64,000 nt of DNA, from the IMG/VR virus record IMGVR_UViG_3300017960_001054, positions 62,001 through 126,000 of that record, one strand, 5' to 3'. Below are positions 42,601 through 52,100 of the stretch, piece by piece. The notes beneath the pieces were generated by a model. It did no database searches. It was not told where the DNA came from and was given only the letters and a program-made list of their open reading frames with translations. Source of the DNA: a virus. Positions within the stretch are counted from its first letter, which is position 1. Each line of letters begins with the position of its first letter. Both the position numbers and the translations under genes were made by a program.

Positions 42601-44674
42601 GAAGCAGATCAAGAAGCTGCGCGAGAAGTATCCGATTTGGTCAAATCGCCCGGCGAACATGTGGTTCAACATCGGAGCCACTGACCGGGATTTCCAAGAC
42701 GGTGAGGCTCCCATTGCGCTTGGCCAACTCGGTCTCTACGTCAGCAACAACAAGGGCAGGCTCATTGCGCCGGGGAAAGCATACGGTACTGCACAAGCTG
42801 CACCGAAAGATCTGGCTGAAGATTTCGAGCAGGAGATGGAGGGTGAGCCCCAGGTAAACACCCGAACACTGGCAGCCGTGTATGGCGGCTACGAGTGGCT
42901 CAAGAACAACGAGGAGGAATTCAAGGGCGCGTTGGACATGGACGACGTGCTCATCTCCGCGAGTCGCTTGCTCATTGAGGATCCTCGTGCGTTGGCCCAG
43001 CTACAAGACCGAATCAAGTGTCTTTTAATCGACGAAGCACAAGACCTGAACGCTGCGCAGCATCTCTTGTTCGGCCTGATTGCTGGCTATGTCGATCCTG
43101 CTACGCAAGCGCCTCGCAAAGACGGGCAGATGACGGCGGATACGTTTGCCTTCATAGGCGACGACCGCCAGGCGATTTACGCCTTTCGCGGAGCGTTGCC
43201 CGATCTCTTCATCGAGAAGTCAGATCTGGTCGAAGGCGGCGAAGGGTTCAACACCAAGACGTTGGATCTGAATTACCGATCTGGTTCGGCCATTGTCGAG
43301 GCTGCCAACAACCTCATCAAGCACAACGAGAAGCAGATCCCGATGGTCTGCAAGGCCAACGTAGAGCGCAAAGGCACAGGTGCCATCCAGCAGGTGACTC
43401 TGAAGACGCTAGAGGATTGTGCTGTCTACGCGGCAGAGCAGATCAAGGCGGCTACACAAGAGCTAGAGGATGTGAAGGACCCCGTCACCCAAGCGGCGAG
43501 CCCGTCAGACTTCGGTGTTGCGGTGCGCACGAACAAGGAAGCGTACCAGTACGGCATCGAGATGATCAAACGAGGGATTCCGTTCAAGTCGAAGTACAAC
43601 TTCTTCAAGGGTCCCGCAGTCAAGGCTCTGCTCAACCTGATGACGCTTGCCTCGACTGGCAAGAAGGATGTGCGGCGCATCAACCGGGCCGTGGTCGAGG
43701 GAGTCCGCGCACCTGATTGGGGACTTAGCGAAAAGACTCTCAAGACGCGTCTCACCGAGAAGGCAGGACGCGGGGCGGACTGGTTTGATTGGCTCAGCAA
43801 GGGCGGTTGGAAGGAGATCTATCGAGATCGCGAGATGCAGGAACGGCTGCACAAGTATGTGGGATTCTTGAAGGAGGTCTTTGATCTCAAGGAGACCGAC
43901 AGCGACGGGGTTCTCAACTTCCTGACCAACTATCCCGGTCCCGAGGGCAACTTGATCGATGCGTTGGTCGAGAGAGTCAAGCAGTCGAAAGACGACATGG
44001 AGGACTTCGGGAAGCAGTACGAGGACACATCCGAGGAGAACCTACGCGAGTACGCCTCGGCTCCAATCCAGGTGCTTTTTGAGATCACCAAGACCTATCC
44101 CAAGCTGGACGATGCCGTTGCGTATCTCAACGAGCTTTACGAGATGAACGAGCGGCTTTCGAGCACGGACGATCCGACTCGTAAGGACTACAAGGAAGAT
44201 CTCGAAGCCGTGCAGATTGACACGGTGCATGGCTGGAAGGGTCTGGAGTGCAAGAATCTCTTTGTTCCGATGTGGGAGGGTCGCAGAGGCGGTTTCCCAC
44301 ACGGCAAAGCCGAGGACATGACTTCGGAGCGTCGCCTGGCCTACGTCGCCATCACGCGCGGTGAGGATAGCGTCACTATCCTGCGTCCCGAGTTTGATGG
44401 CGCTGTCGATCGTGAGGGTCGGCCGATTCCCACTCGCCAGTCTCGTTTCGTGACCGAGGCGTGCATTCAGGACGTGCCGGCCTATGGGGAGTCGGTTGTC
44501 GTGGAAGATCCCGAGGAGCAGGGGCGGACGGCGCAGGAGAAGGAAGCGAAATTCCGTTTCACGGATGACGAGCTAGACGCCTACCTCAACGACGATCTCG
44601 AATACCTAGAGGGCCTGAGATCCGATGAAGAACCCGAGCGCCGGCTTGAGGCCGAATGGAAGTTTCTGCCATGA
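39629..44674 (+). CDS. UvrD/PcrA-like SF1 helicase with intein
   Basis: 1681 residues; 1237 after loss of the 444-residue intein. A 300-residue helical extension of unknown role precedes the helicase core. Motif I is VVAAGAGSGK followed, after the intein, by T (residues 311-320 and 765). Others are CLLIDEAQDL (II), FIGDDRQAIYAFRGA (III), DLNYRS (IV), IDTVHGWKGLE (V) and RLAYVAITRGED (VI). These define a 3'-5' SF1A helicase acting in replication, repair or recombination. Without splicing the P-loop is broken, so activity depends on the intein. The C-terminal 100 residues are acidic. ATGA overlap with the next gene. Confidence 0.94.
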   Translation: MPKLDRGYTLGEFPIPLERDYVLGRFGDRTAAKDDDDEAVSAQRLADLLILYTGYRILGLALEAEQLQETKAKDHFRKGTQLARRFFKQFAQGFDNYLESPSETLRLKTKFKMAVRNKSFLKGAPARVRYLDILLPRMSARMPLLRSTFAGRASLAIMRMARLDLKAEDLATRAINLKNLAAIPPVSGLQMGRKWLMEAARIAGVEPSEMEDTVADAAVARDLSVRIREIDNELAGSRKGTKKAKELEAERATLQETLDLAVASSSDPQTTKAAAVVEQTERLAGNATPQGQKVQLSPDQEAAMVARGKVVVAAGAGSGKCVRTDTLIQTNGGLIEIGSLCEGMDKDSDQFCVKRIHGPKGPEDTSHVYYNGFSATLILRTSAGFELEATPNHRVFAIRDGAIVWVRLDELTVDDYVAIDRRPGLFASDPFVRKDVEFQRGGFQGTQGGGENIPAMLTPQVARLLGYLISEGYVRQDQWSFSFSTSDPEQAELYRDSMRDLFDWQEHFDEGRSETQEVQVVCEVCRREIVETLMAFGLRRVGAHEKEIPFGILRSPKPIVRDFLRALWDGDGGVENNVLSYCTVSDKLARQLHVLMLSFGVVGRLRPKKTSSGHAWVLTVSGEAVPVFVEEIGFNLTHKQEAALALADRESNTNVDVVPTVAQKCDAVFQAYKSATGMALVDHPSYGAFKDYRKGRRRPSHDALLRFLHVYSLPEDPNWQSLHGLVREWFYDPVIAIEDSVSYTADFVVPQSQAFSGGGFINHNTRVLAAKVAYHMEQGLGPQNIIACSFTRKSAAELKERIKKYGGDLTGNVTAEAGFGTTHYVAGVLVLGQYGGNRQRPDGKSIEGWVQNDLLRLAVEQVKMSPEGEPPPFDPEESFFPKMLPEREKDLATPEPPEGAPPPVDVGDPFEMAIRDALTYHERIPRRQLRNTGWLDWTINFLEDILRRGADPTRLSPKQRASVEKALNRAKVEYEFPTRTAGFDKSAVNTQKQIKKLREKYPIWSNRPANMWFNIGATDRDFQDGEAPIALGQLGLYVSNNKGRLIAPGKAYGTAQAAPKDLAEDFEQEMEGEPQVNTRTLAAVYGGYEWLKNNEEEFKGALDMDDVLISASRLLIEDPRALAQLQDRIKCLLIDEAQDLNAAQHLLFGLIAGYVDPATQAPRKDGQMTADTFAFIGDDRQAIYAFRGALPDLFIEKSDLVEGGEGFNTKTLDLNYRSGSAIVEAANNLIKHNEKQIPMVCKANVERKGTGAIQQVTLKTLEDCAVYAAEQIKAATQELEDVKDPVTQAASPSDFGVAVRTNKEAYQYGIEMIKRGIPFKSKYNFFKGPAVKALLNLMTLASTGKKDVRRINRAVVEGVRAPDWGLSEKTLKTRLTEKAGRGADWFDWLSKGGWKEIYRDREMQERLHKYVGFLKEVFDLKETDSDGVLNFLTNYPGPEGNLIDALVERVKQSKDDMEDFGKQYEDTSEENLREYASAPIQVLFEITKTYPKLDDAVAYLNELYEMNERLSSTDDPTRKDYKEDLEAVQIDTVHGWKGLECKNLFVPMWEGRRGGFPHGKAEDMTSERRLAYVAITRGEDSVTILRPEFDGAVDREGRPIPTRQSRFVTEACIQDVPAYGESVVVEDPEEQGRTAQEKEAKFRFTDDELDAYLNDDLEYLEGLRSDEEPERRLEAEWKFLP
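40589..41920 (+). mobile_element. LAGLIDADG intein in the helicase P-loop
   Basis: 444 codons from Cys (CVRTDTLIQT) after GAGSGK to GGGFINHN before Thr (TRVLAAK). Block B is TPNHRVFAI. LAGLIDADG-like motifs are LLGYLISEGYV and FLRALWDGDGGV. C1, block-B His, penultimate His, terminal Asn and +1 Thr are all present. The DNA is visibly more AT-rich than the helicase exteins. Confidence 0.95.
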
Positions 44675-45501
44675 CGACACACGAGGCAGCAGGCGGCACC
44701 TACGTCGAGATCTCTCGTGAGGAGTTTGAGGATTGGCTCAACAAGACGGGCTACAAGTGGGAGCGTGATCGATCCAAGGCCGGAATCTATGTCGTCAAGT
44801 TGTCGCCCAACGTAGGTATCCACATCTCATCTTCCATCGGCTCCAGAGACACGGGGCTCGCGAGGGGACGAGCCTCGGTCAAGATGAAGCTGGTCAGCCT
44901 CATCACGGGCTACACGCTCAACAAGAAGGTTCAAGGCCGCGATCACTTCAAGCGTACCAAAGGATGGCGACAGACCTGGAAGAAGGGTCTGGACGACTTC
45001 AAGGGCGCCTACATGAAGGCGAAGGACTGGTACGACAAGCTGGCGACCATCGAGAGCCGGGACGAGTACAAGGACGAGTGGCTCGGGAAGATCGAGGAGA
45101 TCGGCGGCTGGGAAACCGATCGGATGCTCAAGGACTTCCACGACAAGCTGGAGAAGGGGAGCGTTCTTTCAGACAAGCAAGAAGCGGCGATTGAGCGCAC
45201 CAAAGGACGGGGTGCTGGGCCTGGGAGAGCACCCCAAGAAGCGCCAAATGAGGAGTTGCTTGCCAAGCTGCGGGAGCTTTGGAAGCGAGCCAAGGCAGCC
45301 GCCGATCGCGGGGATCGGGACGGTGAGTGGACGATGGGCTTCGCCCAGAACATGGGCGAGAAGTTGAAGAAGGGGTGGCGTCTCACGCCCAATGAGAAAC
45401 GGAAAATCGATGAGAAGCTCAAGAGGTATCGCGTCGCCTCGATGCTCGCGGAAGGTGCGATCCAACGCGTAGCTTCTCAGTTTCTCGCTAGGAGCCTGTA
45501 G
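44671..45501 (+). CDS. Hypothetical protein with C-terminal RVASQFLARS motif
   Basis: 276 residues from ATG 44671 (ATGA). The first 100 residues are alpha/beta (YVEISREEFEDWLNKTGYKW). The rest is very rich in Lys/Glu/Trp helices (RTKGWRQTWKKGLDDFKGAY) and ends AEGAIQRVASQFLARSL, a helix resembling the N-termini at 38860 and 39096. No catalytic motif. It stands between the helicase and the fibre-like genes and overlaps the next GTG by one base. Confidence 0.5.
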   Translation: MTTHEAAGGTYVEISREEFEDWLNKTGYKWERDRSKAGIYVVKLSPNVGIHISSSIGSRDTGLARGRASVKMKLVSLITGYTLNKKVQGRDHFKRTKGWRQTWKKGLDDFKGAYMKAKDWYDKLATIESRDEYKDEWLGKIEEIGGWETDRMLKDFHDKLEKGSVLSDKQEAAIERTKGRGAGPGRAPQEAPNEELLAKLRELWKRAKAAADRGDRDGEWTMGFAQNMGEKLKKGWRLTPNEKRKIDEKLKRYRVASMLAEGAIQRVASQFLARSL

Positions 45502-47849
45502 TGGGAGTCACGACTAGCAGCAACTACCGAGCACTGCTTGAGATCATTGACCTGAGCATCGCCTTGGGCAATGGGAACCTGACGGGCGGCAACCATGTCG
45601 TGTTCACGTCGGGCGACGAGATGCGCGGTGAGGATCTCATGGGTCCTGGCGCTGCCGGTGCTCTGTTCCTACGGGGAGGCGATTCGCTGGGAGCGGGAGG
45701 CGATGGCGGCGATGTTGCCGTGCGCTTTGGCTCTCCCGATACCACCGGAAACGTAGGCACGATCTACATTGGTGACACGGCTCTGTTGCCTCCGGGTATT
45801 CCGGCTGCCGAGATTCCGGGCTCGGTCCTCATTGGTGGGGATACGAGAGTAGCCGATCCGGGTGGCTTGATCTGGGTCATGGCCGCTGGAGGCAATCCGA
45901 TGGGGTTGCCTATTGCAGCTCAGGCAGGATCGGTCTGGTGCGAAGCAGGAGGAAGTGTAGGTGCGCTTCCGGGTGGCCTTTTCTATGCCAGGGGAGGAAC
46001 AACACCTGTTGGAGCCCCCGTTTCCGGTCTTGGGGGAGTTGAGAATGCTGCCTATCTCCTTGGTGGAGATGCTGATAACGATGACGATGCGGGCCAAGTC
46101 AACGTACAAGGAGGAGAAAGCAAAGGAACGGCAGGTGATGGGGGTCAGGTCACTGTAGAGGGGGGTCCTATTTTTGTGGGCGGCAACGTAGGTGGTGTTG
46201 GGGGTCCTGTTTATGTACAAGGTGGGGTCAATCTTTCAGGAAGTGGCCAGCCAGGTGGTTTGGTTGATGTAGCAGGTGGGAATCCTGGCGGAAAGGTCAC
46301 GATTCAAGGAGGTCCTTCTTCTGTAGCGGTGAGTGGTGGAGATGTGGTTCTTACGCCTGGCGGCGGTGTTGGTGCGGTTGGTGTAGTTCAGACGACTGAT
46401 GCAACGTCTGGGCATCAGATGGAGGGCTACTGCACGGTTGGGTCTCTCGCGTCTCCAATAGGGGTGGAAAAGCTACGGGTTGTTGGGGATGCGAGAGTCG
46501 AAGGTAAGCTCACAGTTACGGGGCTGATTGATCCGACAGGACTTGTTGTTTCGGAGCAGATCGCCAAGCCGTTTGATCCGACGGGGACGATTTACGGTGT
46601 TTATTGGGTTCAACGGGGAACGCCATGCTTGCCCTACTTCACGGACGATCAAGGCAATGATCACAACTTGCTTGGCGGTGGTGGTGTAGGCACCTACGAT
46701 TCTTACCTTGATCAAGGCGCTGGTGCGGATGCAGATCCGATCTTCACGGACATGCCGCCTATCCAGGCGAAGATCGCAGGGCTTCCCGTACTCTCTGTTG
46801 GCTACCCAGCCACCAATACGCTTCATTTTCTCCCTGGCACGAACCTGTCACTCGTTACTCCTTTCATCGGTGCATACGCTCTGCCCAACACTGAGATTCG
46901 GGGGACTGCGCCCATCGGGCCACTTGGAACAGTGGCCAATGATGCTGCTGTGGTGACGGTTTCCAATGTCGGCTTTCCGGGAGCTACTTTTGAGGATGTT
47001 CGTACGTTTAAAGACGTATGTTTCAGTCATGCGTCCTTTGCGATTGCTCCGACTTTCTTCTTCACGAATTCTCCCTACTGCGAGTTTGACAACGTATCGA
47101 CGCTGATTCCGGCAAATGCAAGTCCCACGGTCGGGATCTGGTATCAGACATTTCCCGGCAAGTTTGAGAGGCTAAGGATCAACAAGACGATCCTCGGGGG
47201 ACAGTCTTTCGAGATGGACGGGGGCACACTGGATGTCATCGTAGAAACCGGCAATCAGATCGCAAACAGTGCCTTTATTGGAACCGGAAACCTTCGCTTC
47301 TTTTTGAAAGGAAGCGGGAATTACATCAGCACTTCGCAAGGTCCCACCCTCGATATCGAGATCGGAGACGGGACTGTGGGAGTCCCTCCCAAATTCAGCG
47401 GAGCCGAGACATTCACGTTTGGTGCGGGCACCCATTCGTGGAATTGGTCGGGAGGGCCCGTACCGCCTGGCACGACCGGATACCAACTCTGTCCTGGAGG
47501 GGGCATGTTGGTTGGCGATCCGCCCCCTCCCGATCCCGGCGGCGGGGGAACACAGCTTCAAGCGGGCCGAACCGTGAGAGGTATCGTTCGCGGAATTCAC
47601 GTTCAGATCGGAGCGAATGTCAGCAACGCGAATTTCAACGTGTGGATCCTCGAAGGCGGTGTCCTGAAGTATCAAGAGGGTCCGGCCCCGTTCCCCTTCT
47701 CTCTTCTTGGATGTGTGGGACTGGGGACATATCTCTCCACGACATTCGCCGAATTGACGGGCACGTTTCCCCTCGCCGTCTGGATCGTTCCAGCCGCGCT
47801 GAGTCAGGGGGACTGGGATCACATCAACGTCTCCTTCTTCGTCAGGTAG
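45501..47849 (+). CDS. Glycine-rich fibre-like structural protein
   Basis: 782 residues from GTG 45501. The N-terminal SSNYRALLEIIDLSIALGNG is shared with the 48713 protein. A cap module (ALGNGNLTGGNHVVFTSGDE then GEDLMG) opens about 250 residues of Gly-rich repeats with GGD and GGxV units, likely a parallel beta or polyglycine fold. A linker module (GKLTVTGLIDPTG, near residue 335) recurs in the 57478 protein. The rest is a beta-rich C-terminal domain that may bind a receptor. These are features of phage tail fibres or baseplate-linked adhesins; no enzyme motif is visible. Confidence 0.7.
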   Translation: MGVTTSSNYRALLEIIDLSIALGNGNLTGGNHVVFTSGDEMRGEDLMGPGAAGALFLRGGDSLGAGGDGGDVAVRFGSPDTTGNVGTIYIGDTALLPPGIPAAEIPGSVLIGGDTRVADPGGLIWVMAAGGNPMGLPIAAQAGSVWCEAGGSVGALPGGLFYARGGTTPVGAPVSGLGGVENAAYLLGGDADNDDDAGQVNVQGGESKGTAGDGGQVTVEGGPIFVGGNVGGVGGPVYVQGGVNLSGSGQPGGLVDVAGGNPGGKVTIQGGPSSVAVSGGDVVLTPGGGVGAVGVVQTTDATSGHQMEGYCTVGSLASPIGVEKLRVVGDARVEGKLTVTGLIDPTGLVVSEQIAKPFDPTGTIYGVYWVQRGTPCLPYFTDDQGNDHNLLGGGGVGTYDSYLDQGAGADADPIFTDMPPIQAKIAGLPVLSVGYPATNTLHFLPGTNLSLVTPFIGAYALPNTEIRGTAPIGPLGTVANDAAVVTVSNVGFPGATFEDVRTFKDVCFSHASFAIAPTFFFTNSPYCEFDNVSTLIPANASPTVGIWYQTFPGKFERLRINKTILGGQSFEMDGGTLDVIVETGNQIANSAFIGTGNLRFFLKGSGNYISTSQGPTLDIEIGDGTVGVPPKFSGAETFTFGAGTHSWNWSGGPVPPGTTGYQLCPGGGMLVGDPPPPDPGGGGTQLQAGRTVRGIVRGIHVQIGANVSNANFNVWILEGGVLKYQEGPAPFPFSLLGCVGLGTYLSTTFAELTGTFPLAVWIVPAALSQGDWDHINVSFFVR

Positions 47850-47856
47850 GAAGATC

Positions 47857-48612
47857 ATGCGCGAAGCCAACACGACAACGCCCAACTTCGTCGGTACTCC
47901 GGCAGGATGGCGGCGCGTGGGATTCACGGACCAAGACGGGATTGTACAAGTGGCGATGGTCAAGATGGAGGCGGACTGGGATGTCGAGGTTCACATCGAG
48001 GAAGAAAATTGGACGTGGTACTGCGTCGGGGTGAGCCCCGATAAGCAGCAAGTCGTTGCCGAAAGGTGGCTCGTCAACCATGCGCCTCGGAGACTTGAGT
48101 ATGGCGATCTGGCGGAGCAGCAGGCTGCGATGGATGGACAAGATGCCACGACGCTTGATCATGCTGGTCTTGTGACCGCTCTCAAGTCTGCGCTTACCAG
48201 TGGAGACAGCCCACCGCAGGTTCCACCGCGGACGTTCGATCTCACGCCGGTAAACGATACTCACACGATCGAGCAGGTCGGTCCGGGTCTGTTCCAGCGA
48301 GGGGATCTGTGCTTCTCGAATCGGAACGAGTACCGAGCGTGGTGGTTTGATCTCGGGGGGCGACGCGAGGCCATGCGCACGATGTCGGTAGTGGGCCACA
48401 TCCGGCACGTCTACAAGAATGGCAATCGAGAGATCTTCTTCCTGTTTGAGATTGATGACGACTATCTGTTGGAGCACGTCCGTCCGTGGGAAGGGACGCT
48501 CCAGAGGCGTCACGTCCGGGTTCCGAAGACAACGGTGACGGCGACAGAGCCGCCAGACATCATCGAGGAGTTGGATCCTCAGCTTGTCTTTGACCCGGAT
48601 GCCTTCGCCTGA
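47857..48612 (+). CDS. Hypothetical protein between fibre genes
   Basis: 251 residues from ATG 47857, 7 bases after the upstream stop. It has no Gly repeats. It reads as a mixed alpha/beta protein with Trp-rich segments (PAGWRRVGFTDQDGIVQVAM; EENWTWYCVG; RNEYRAWWFDLGGRR) and a short acidic tail. It could be a baseplate, fibre-attachment or fibre-chaperone protein by position. No family recognised. Confidence 0.55.
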   Translation: MREANTTTPNFVGTPAGWRRVGFTDQDGIVQVAMVKMEADWDVEVHIEEENWTWYCVGVSPDKQQVVAERWLVNHAPRRLEYGDLAEQQAAMDGQDATTLDHAGLVTALKSALTSGDSPPQVPPRTFDLTPVNDTHTIEQVGPGLFQRGDLCFSNRNEYRAWWFDLGGRREAMRTMSVVGHIRHVYKNGNREIFFLFEIDDDYLLEHVRPWEGTLQRRHVRVPKTTVTATEPPDIIEELDPQLVFDPDAFA

Positions 48613-48712
48613 GTGACATTTGGGGCGCATAGCCCGCGCGGATAGGGCCGGAGGCTCGTTTTTCTGGCTGTAGGGCAGCCGTAAACGAGGGGCCTTCGCC
48701 TCCCTTCCAAAC

Positions 48713-49177
48713 GTGCTTTCTACTTCCTCAAACTTCAGAGCCCTCCTCGATCTCATCGGGGCCGCGGCAACCGTCGTTCATGCGGGTGTCGGGTCTCCTG
48801 AGGGTTCGGAGATTGGGAACATTGGGGACATTTACGCGCGGTTGGACGGAGGCCCTGGAAACTCCCTTTACCTCAAGGTCGCAGGAAACGGTCTGAACAC
48901 GGGGTGGGTCCCAGGCGGCCCGGCGTTGGAGGCAGATCTGACTGCTCAGACGACGCCGCCAACCAGCACGTTCACGTTGGGAGCCAAGGCTTTTCACAAT
49001 CCTTCTATTCAAGTCGTAATGGAAGTTTACCTGAATGGTCAGCAGCAGGTTCGGGGAGCCGGTGCTGACTACACGGTGTCAGAGAGCGGGGGTCCAGGCA
49101 CGGGGTACGACACCATTTCGTTCACGTTTACACCCCGAGCAGGAGACCGTCTGCTCGTTTTTTACCTGCCTCTGTAG
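48713..49177 (+). CDS. Short fibre-like protein
   Basis: 154 residues from GTG 48713; a 100-base gap with a weak GGGCC/GGCTC hairpin plus T-run precedes it. The N-terminus SSNFRALLDLIG repeats that of the 45501 protein. GNIGDIYARLDGGPGNSLYL followed by TGWV is a common phage-fibre module (G-D-x-Y-x-R...L-Y-x-K...G-W). The C-terminal VYLNGQQQVRGAGADYTV resembles a fibre module also seen at the end of the 49196 protein (VYVNGALQRNGVGAEVDF). A small connector or short fibre is likely. Confidence 0.65.
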   Translation: MLSTSSNFRALLDLIGAAATVVHAGVGSPEGSEIGNIGDIYARLDGGPGNSLYLKVAGNGLNTGWVPGGPALEADLTAQTTPPTSTFTLGAKAFHNPSIQVVMEVYLNGQQQVRGAGADYTVSESGGPGTGYDTISFTFTPRAGDRLLVFYLPL

Positions 49178-49195
49178 GCAAGGAGCACACAGGCC

Positions 49196-52100
49196 ATGTC
49201 GCGCACACAACTCAATCCAGATGCCGTCGATACTCTACTCCAGACAGAGTTTGACGACACGAAGACGACCGGCTCCGGCATGGAGTCGACTCCCACGAAC
49301 CTCATCGACAACATCAACAACGCGATCACGATGTTGCGTGAGTTTTCGGGGTCGTCGGAGTGGTATACGAAACCGGCGGACAATACCGAGACCTTCCAGA
49401 CGACCAAGGCCAATGCGCGTCAGGTCTTCGCGTTCCGCACCTACGTCCTCACGGATGTGACGGTAACGGCGGCTCAGAATTATGAGGTTCTGAACGTCGC
49501 TGGGGGCGAAGCTCCGACTGTGACGGCATCTGTGGGTGCAGTCACAACTGAGGGCGCGGTCGTGGCCTACTATTCAGGTTTTCCAGGCCATAGTTTGGTT
49601 GAGGTTACGGGGCCGGATGCTCTGAATCCCGTAAACCTGTGCTTGCTCGTTGATGCCGCGACCGGCGATGCGATCCAGTCGAGTAACGGTTTTGAGATCA
49701 AGGCGCTCCTTCAATATGAGATCAATGTAGATGGTGACCCGTTCAATGATACGGATAAGCGTGTCCAGCTTTCGTTCGTGGAGAGAAATGCAGGCGGAAC
49801 CGATCTCATCGCTACCCTTGCTGCGGACATCGCGACAAAGACCATCAATTACTCCTATCCGCGACGACTCCAATATCAGAATCTCCCCGAGTCTGTGTTC
49901 CTGACTGGATTCTTCGCGGACAACGTCGCTGCGGTTGACGTGACTCTGACCAACGCGGCAACCAATCAGTCTGGCGATGTCACTTACACGACCAAGGACA
50001 TCAATTGGGTCATTCCGGCCAACGAGGATCACTTCCAGTTTGAGGATGGGACCAACGTCATCGCCAAATTCGAGCGCGACGGAGCAGGCAATGGCGATGT
50101 GACTCTCGGTAGCTCTGGTGCAAGCTCCGACATCACGATTGCTGGTTCACTCCTCGACATCGACGTATCCAGTACGGTTGACATCAAGAACGGTCTTGCG
50201 GTCGATACAGACGCAGCGGGCACGACGATCAACATCGGCGTCACTCCGAACCAGATCGATGTTGCCGGAAACCTGACGCTTGACGCGAGTGCAGGAGCGA
50301 TCACGACCAACGCGACAGATGCGGCCAACACGATCAAGACGACTTCCAGCGGCAGTGTGATCGTTGACGGCATCAGTGGCGTCGAGATCAACTCGACTTC
50401 TGGTTCAATCCAGATTGGCAACGACGCGGACGCTCAGAACATCCTCATCGGAACCGGAGGAGCCGCACGAACGATCTCGATCGGAAACGAGACTGGCGCA
50501 ACGGCTCTGGATCTCGATGCTGGTACGGGTGGTGTGACGATCGATGCCGAGGGTGCTGGGGTCATCCAAATTGGTAATCAGGCCGATACTGGAACAATCA
50601 GCATCGGAACGGGTGTCGCGGCTCGCACGATCACAATCGGAAACGCGACAGGTGCAACCGTTGTAGATCTTGACGCGGGAACCGGCGGGTTCACGCTTGA
50701 TTCGACGGTGGATGGCACCACTGCGATGATGACGTGGACGACTACGGGCGGTGCAGATGGCGATTCGGTTGAGATCTTCGTGGGTGAGACAGATCCTTCG
50801 GCTGGTGGTGGTGTTGTTGCGCCCGTCGGTTCGATGTTGTGGCGTGACTCGGGCGGAACGGGGACGACAGGTGAAGCATGGCTCAAGACAGGAGCCGGGA
50901 ACACAGATTGGGAACAGATCCAAACCGGTGGTGGTGACACGACTCTCCAGGTTGCCTACGAGAATGGCAACACGATCACGACAAACGGTGGAGAAGGGAA
51001 CATCACCTTCGACGGAACCGAGGATTTCATTGTTGGTGGCTCTGTAACTGTTGCTTTTGATACGACAGATGCGATCACCTTTGATGCGGATGCCAATTCT
51101 AACTTCACTGTCGATGACGCGGATCTGACTCTTTCGACCACTACAGGTGGTGTGGTTGATGTCGATGGTGAGGATGGGATTACGATCGATTCTAATGCCG
51201 GAGCCATTGGAATTGGTACGGAGGACGACACGGGGGACATCAACATTGGAACCGGAGCGGCTGCGCGTTCGATCACGGTGGGTAACACGACCGGCACAAC
51301 AGGAATCGACTACATCGCCGGAACCGGTGGTCACGATTTCACCACGGGCATCGCGGTGGACTCGGGCGGCGGCGTCGCGGACACCATCTACATAGGTCTC
51401 GGCGGGACGGTGAACGGTGAGACCGGCGTGGCGAACACCATCCAGCCAGGGACGGGTGGTAATCTTGAGGTTCGGGGAGGTGCGGGAGCGAGCAATTCGG
51501 GCTACGTTTCGCTTGCTACACAGGACGGCGGAACGGATAGTGATGCGGGTACGGTTTACATCTCACCGGGGGACGGAGTGGGCACGGGAGATGGTGGCGA
51601 TGTTTCGCTGAACTGTGGTGACGCGGATACTTCGGGGAACGGCGGAAGTTTCAGCGGGACGGCTGGAACAAGTGGGTCTTCTTCGGGGGCAGCCGGTACT
51701 GTTTCATTTACTGGTGGTACGGCTGGAGCCGCAACGGTAGCTGGTGGGGCTGTCACGTTCCAAGGCGGAACAGGCAATACGACTGGAGTCGGCGGGGCAG
51801 CGACACTCCAGGGTGGTATTCCGGGCACTACAGGAGTTGGTGGTGCGGCGAACGTCTACGGTCGCGATGGCGGATCGTCAGGCGGTGCTGGCGGCGGGGT
51901 CAACGTCGCGTCGGGTAGCGGTCAGGCTGGAAATACGGCGGGCGGAGAGGTCGACATCACGACCGGAGCGGGTTTCGGGACCGGCAGCGGAGGCGTTCTC
52001 GACGTCAATACCGGGACTTCGGGTTCGGGTGCGACGGGAGACGGTGGAGACATCGACATCGACACTGCCTCGTCCTCGGCTACAAACGGAGACGCCGGGA

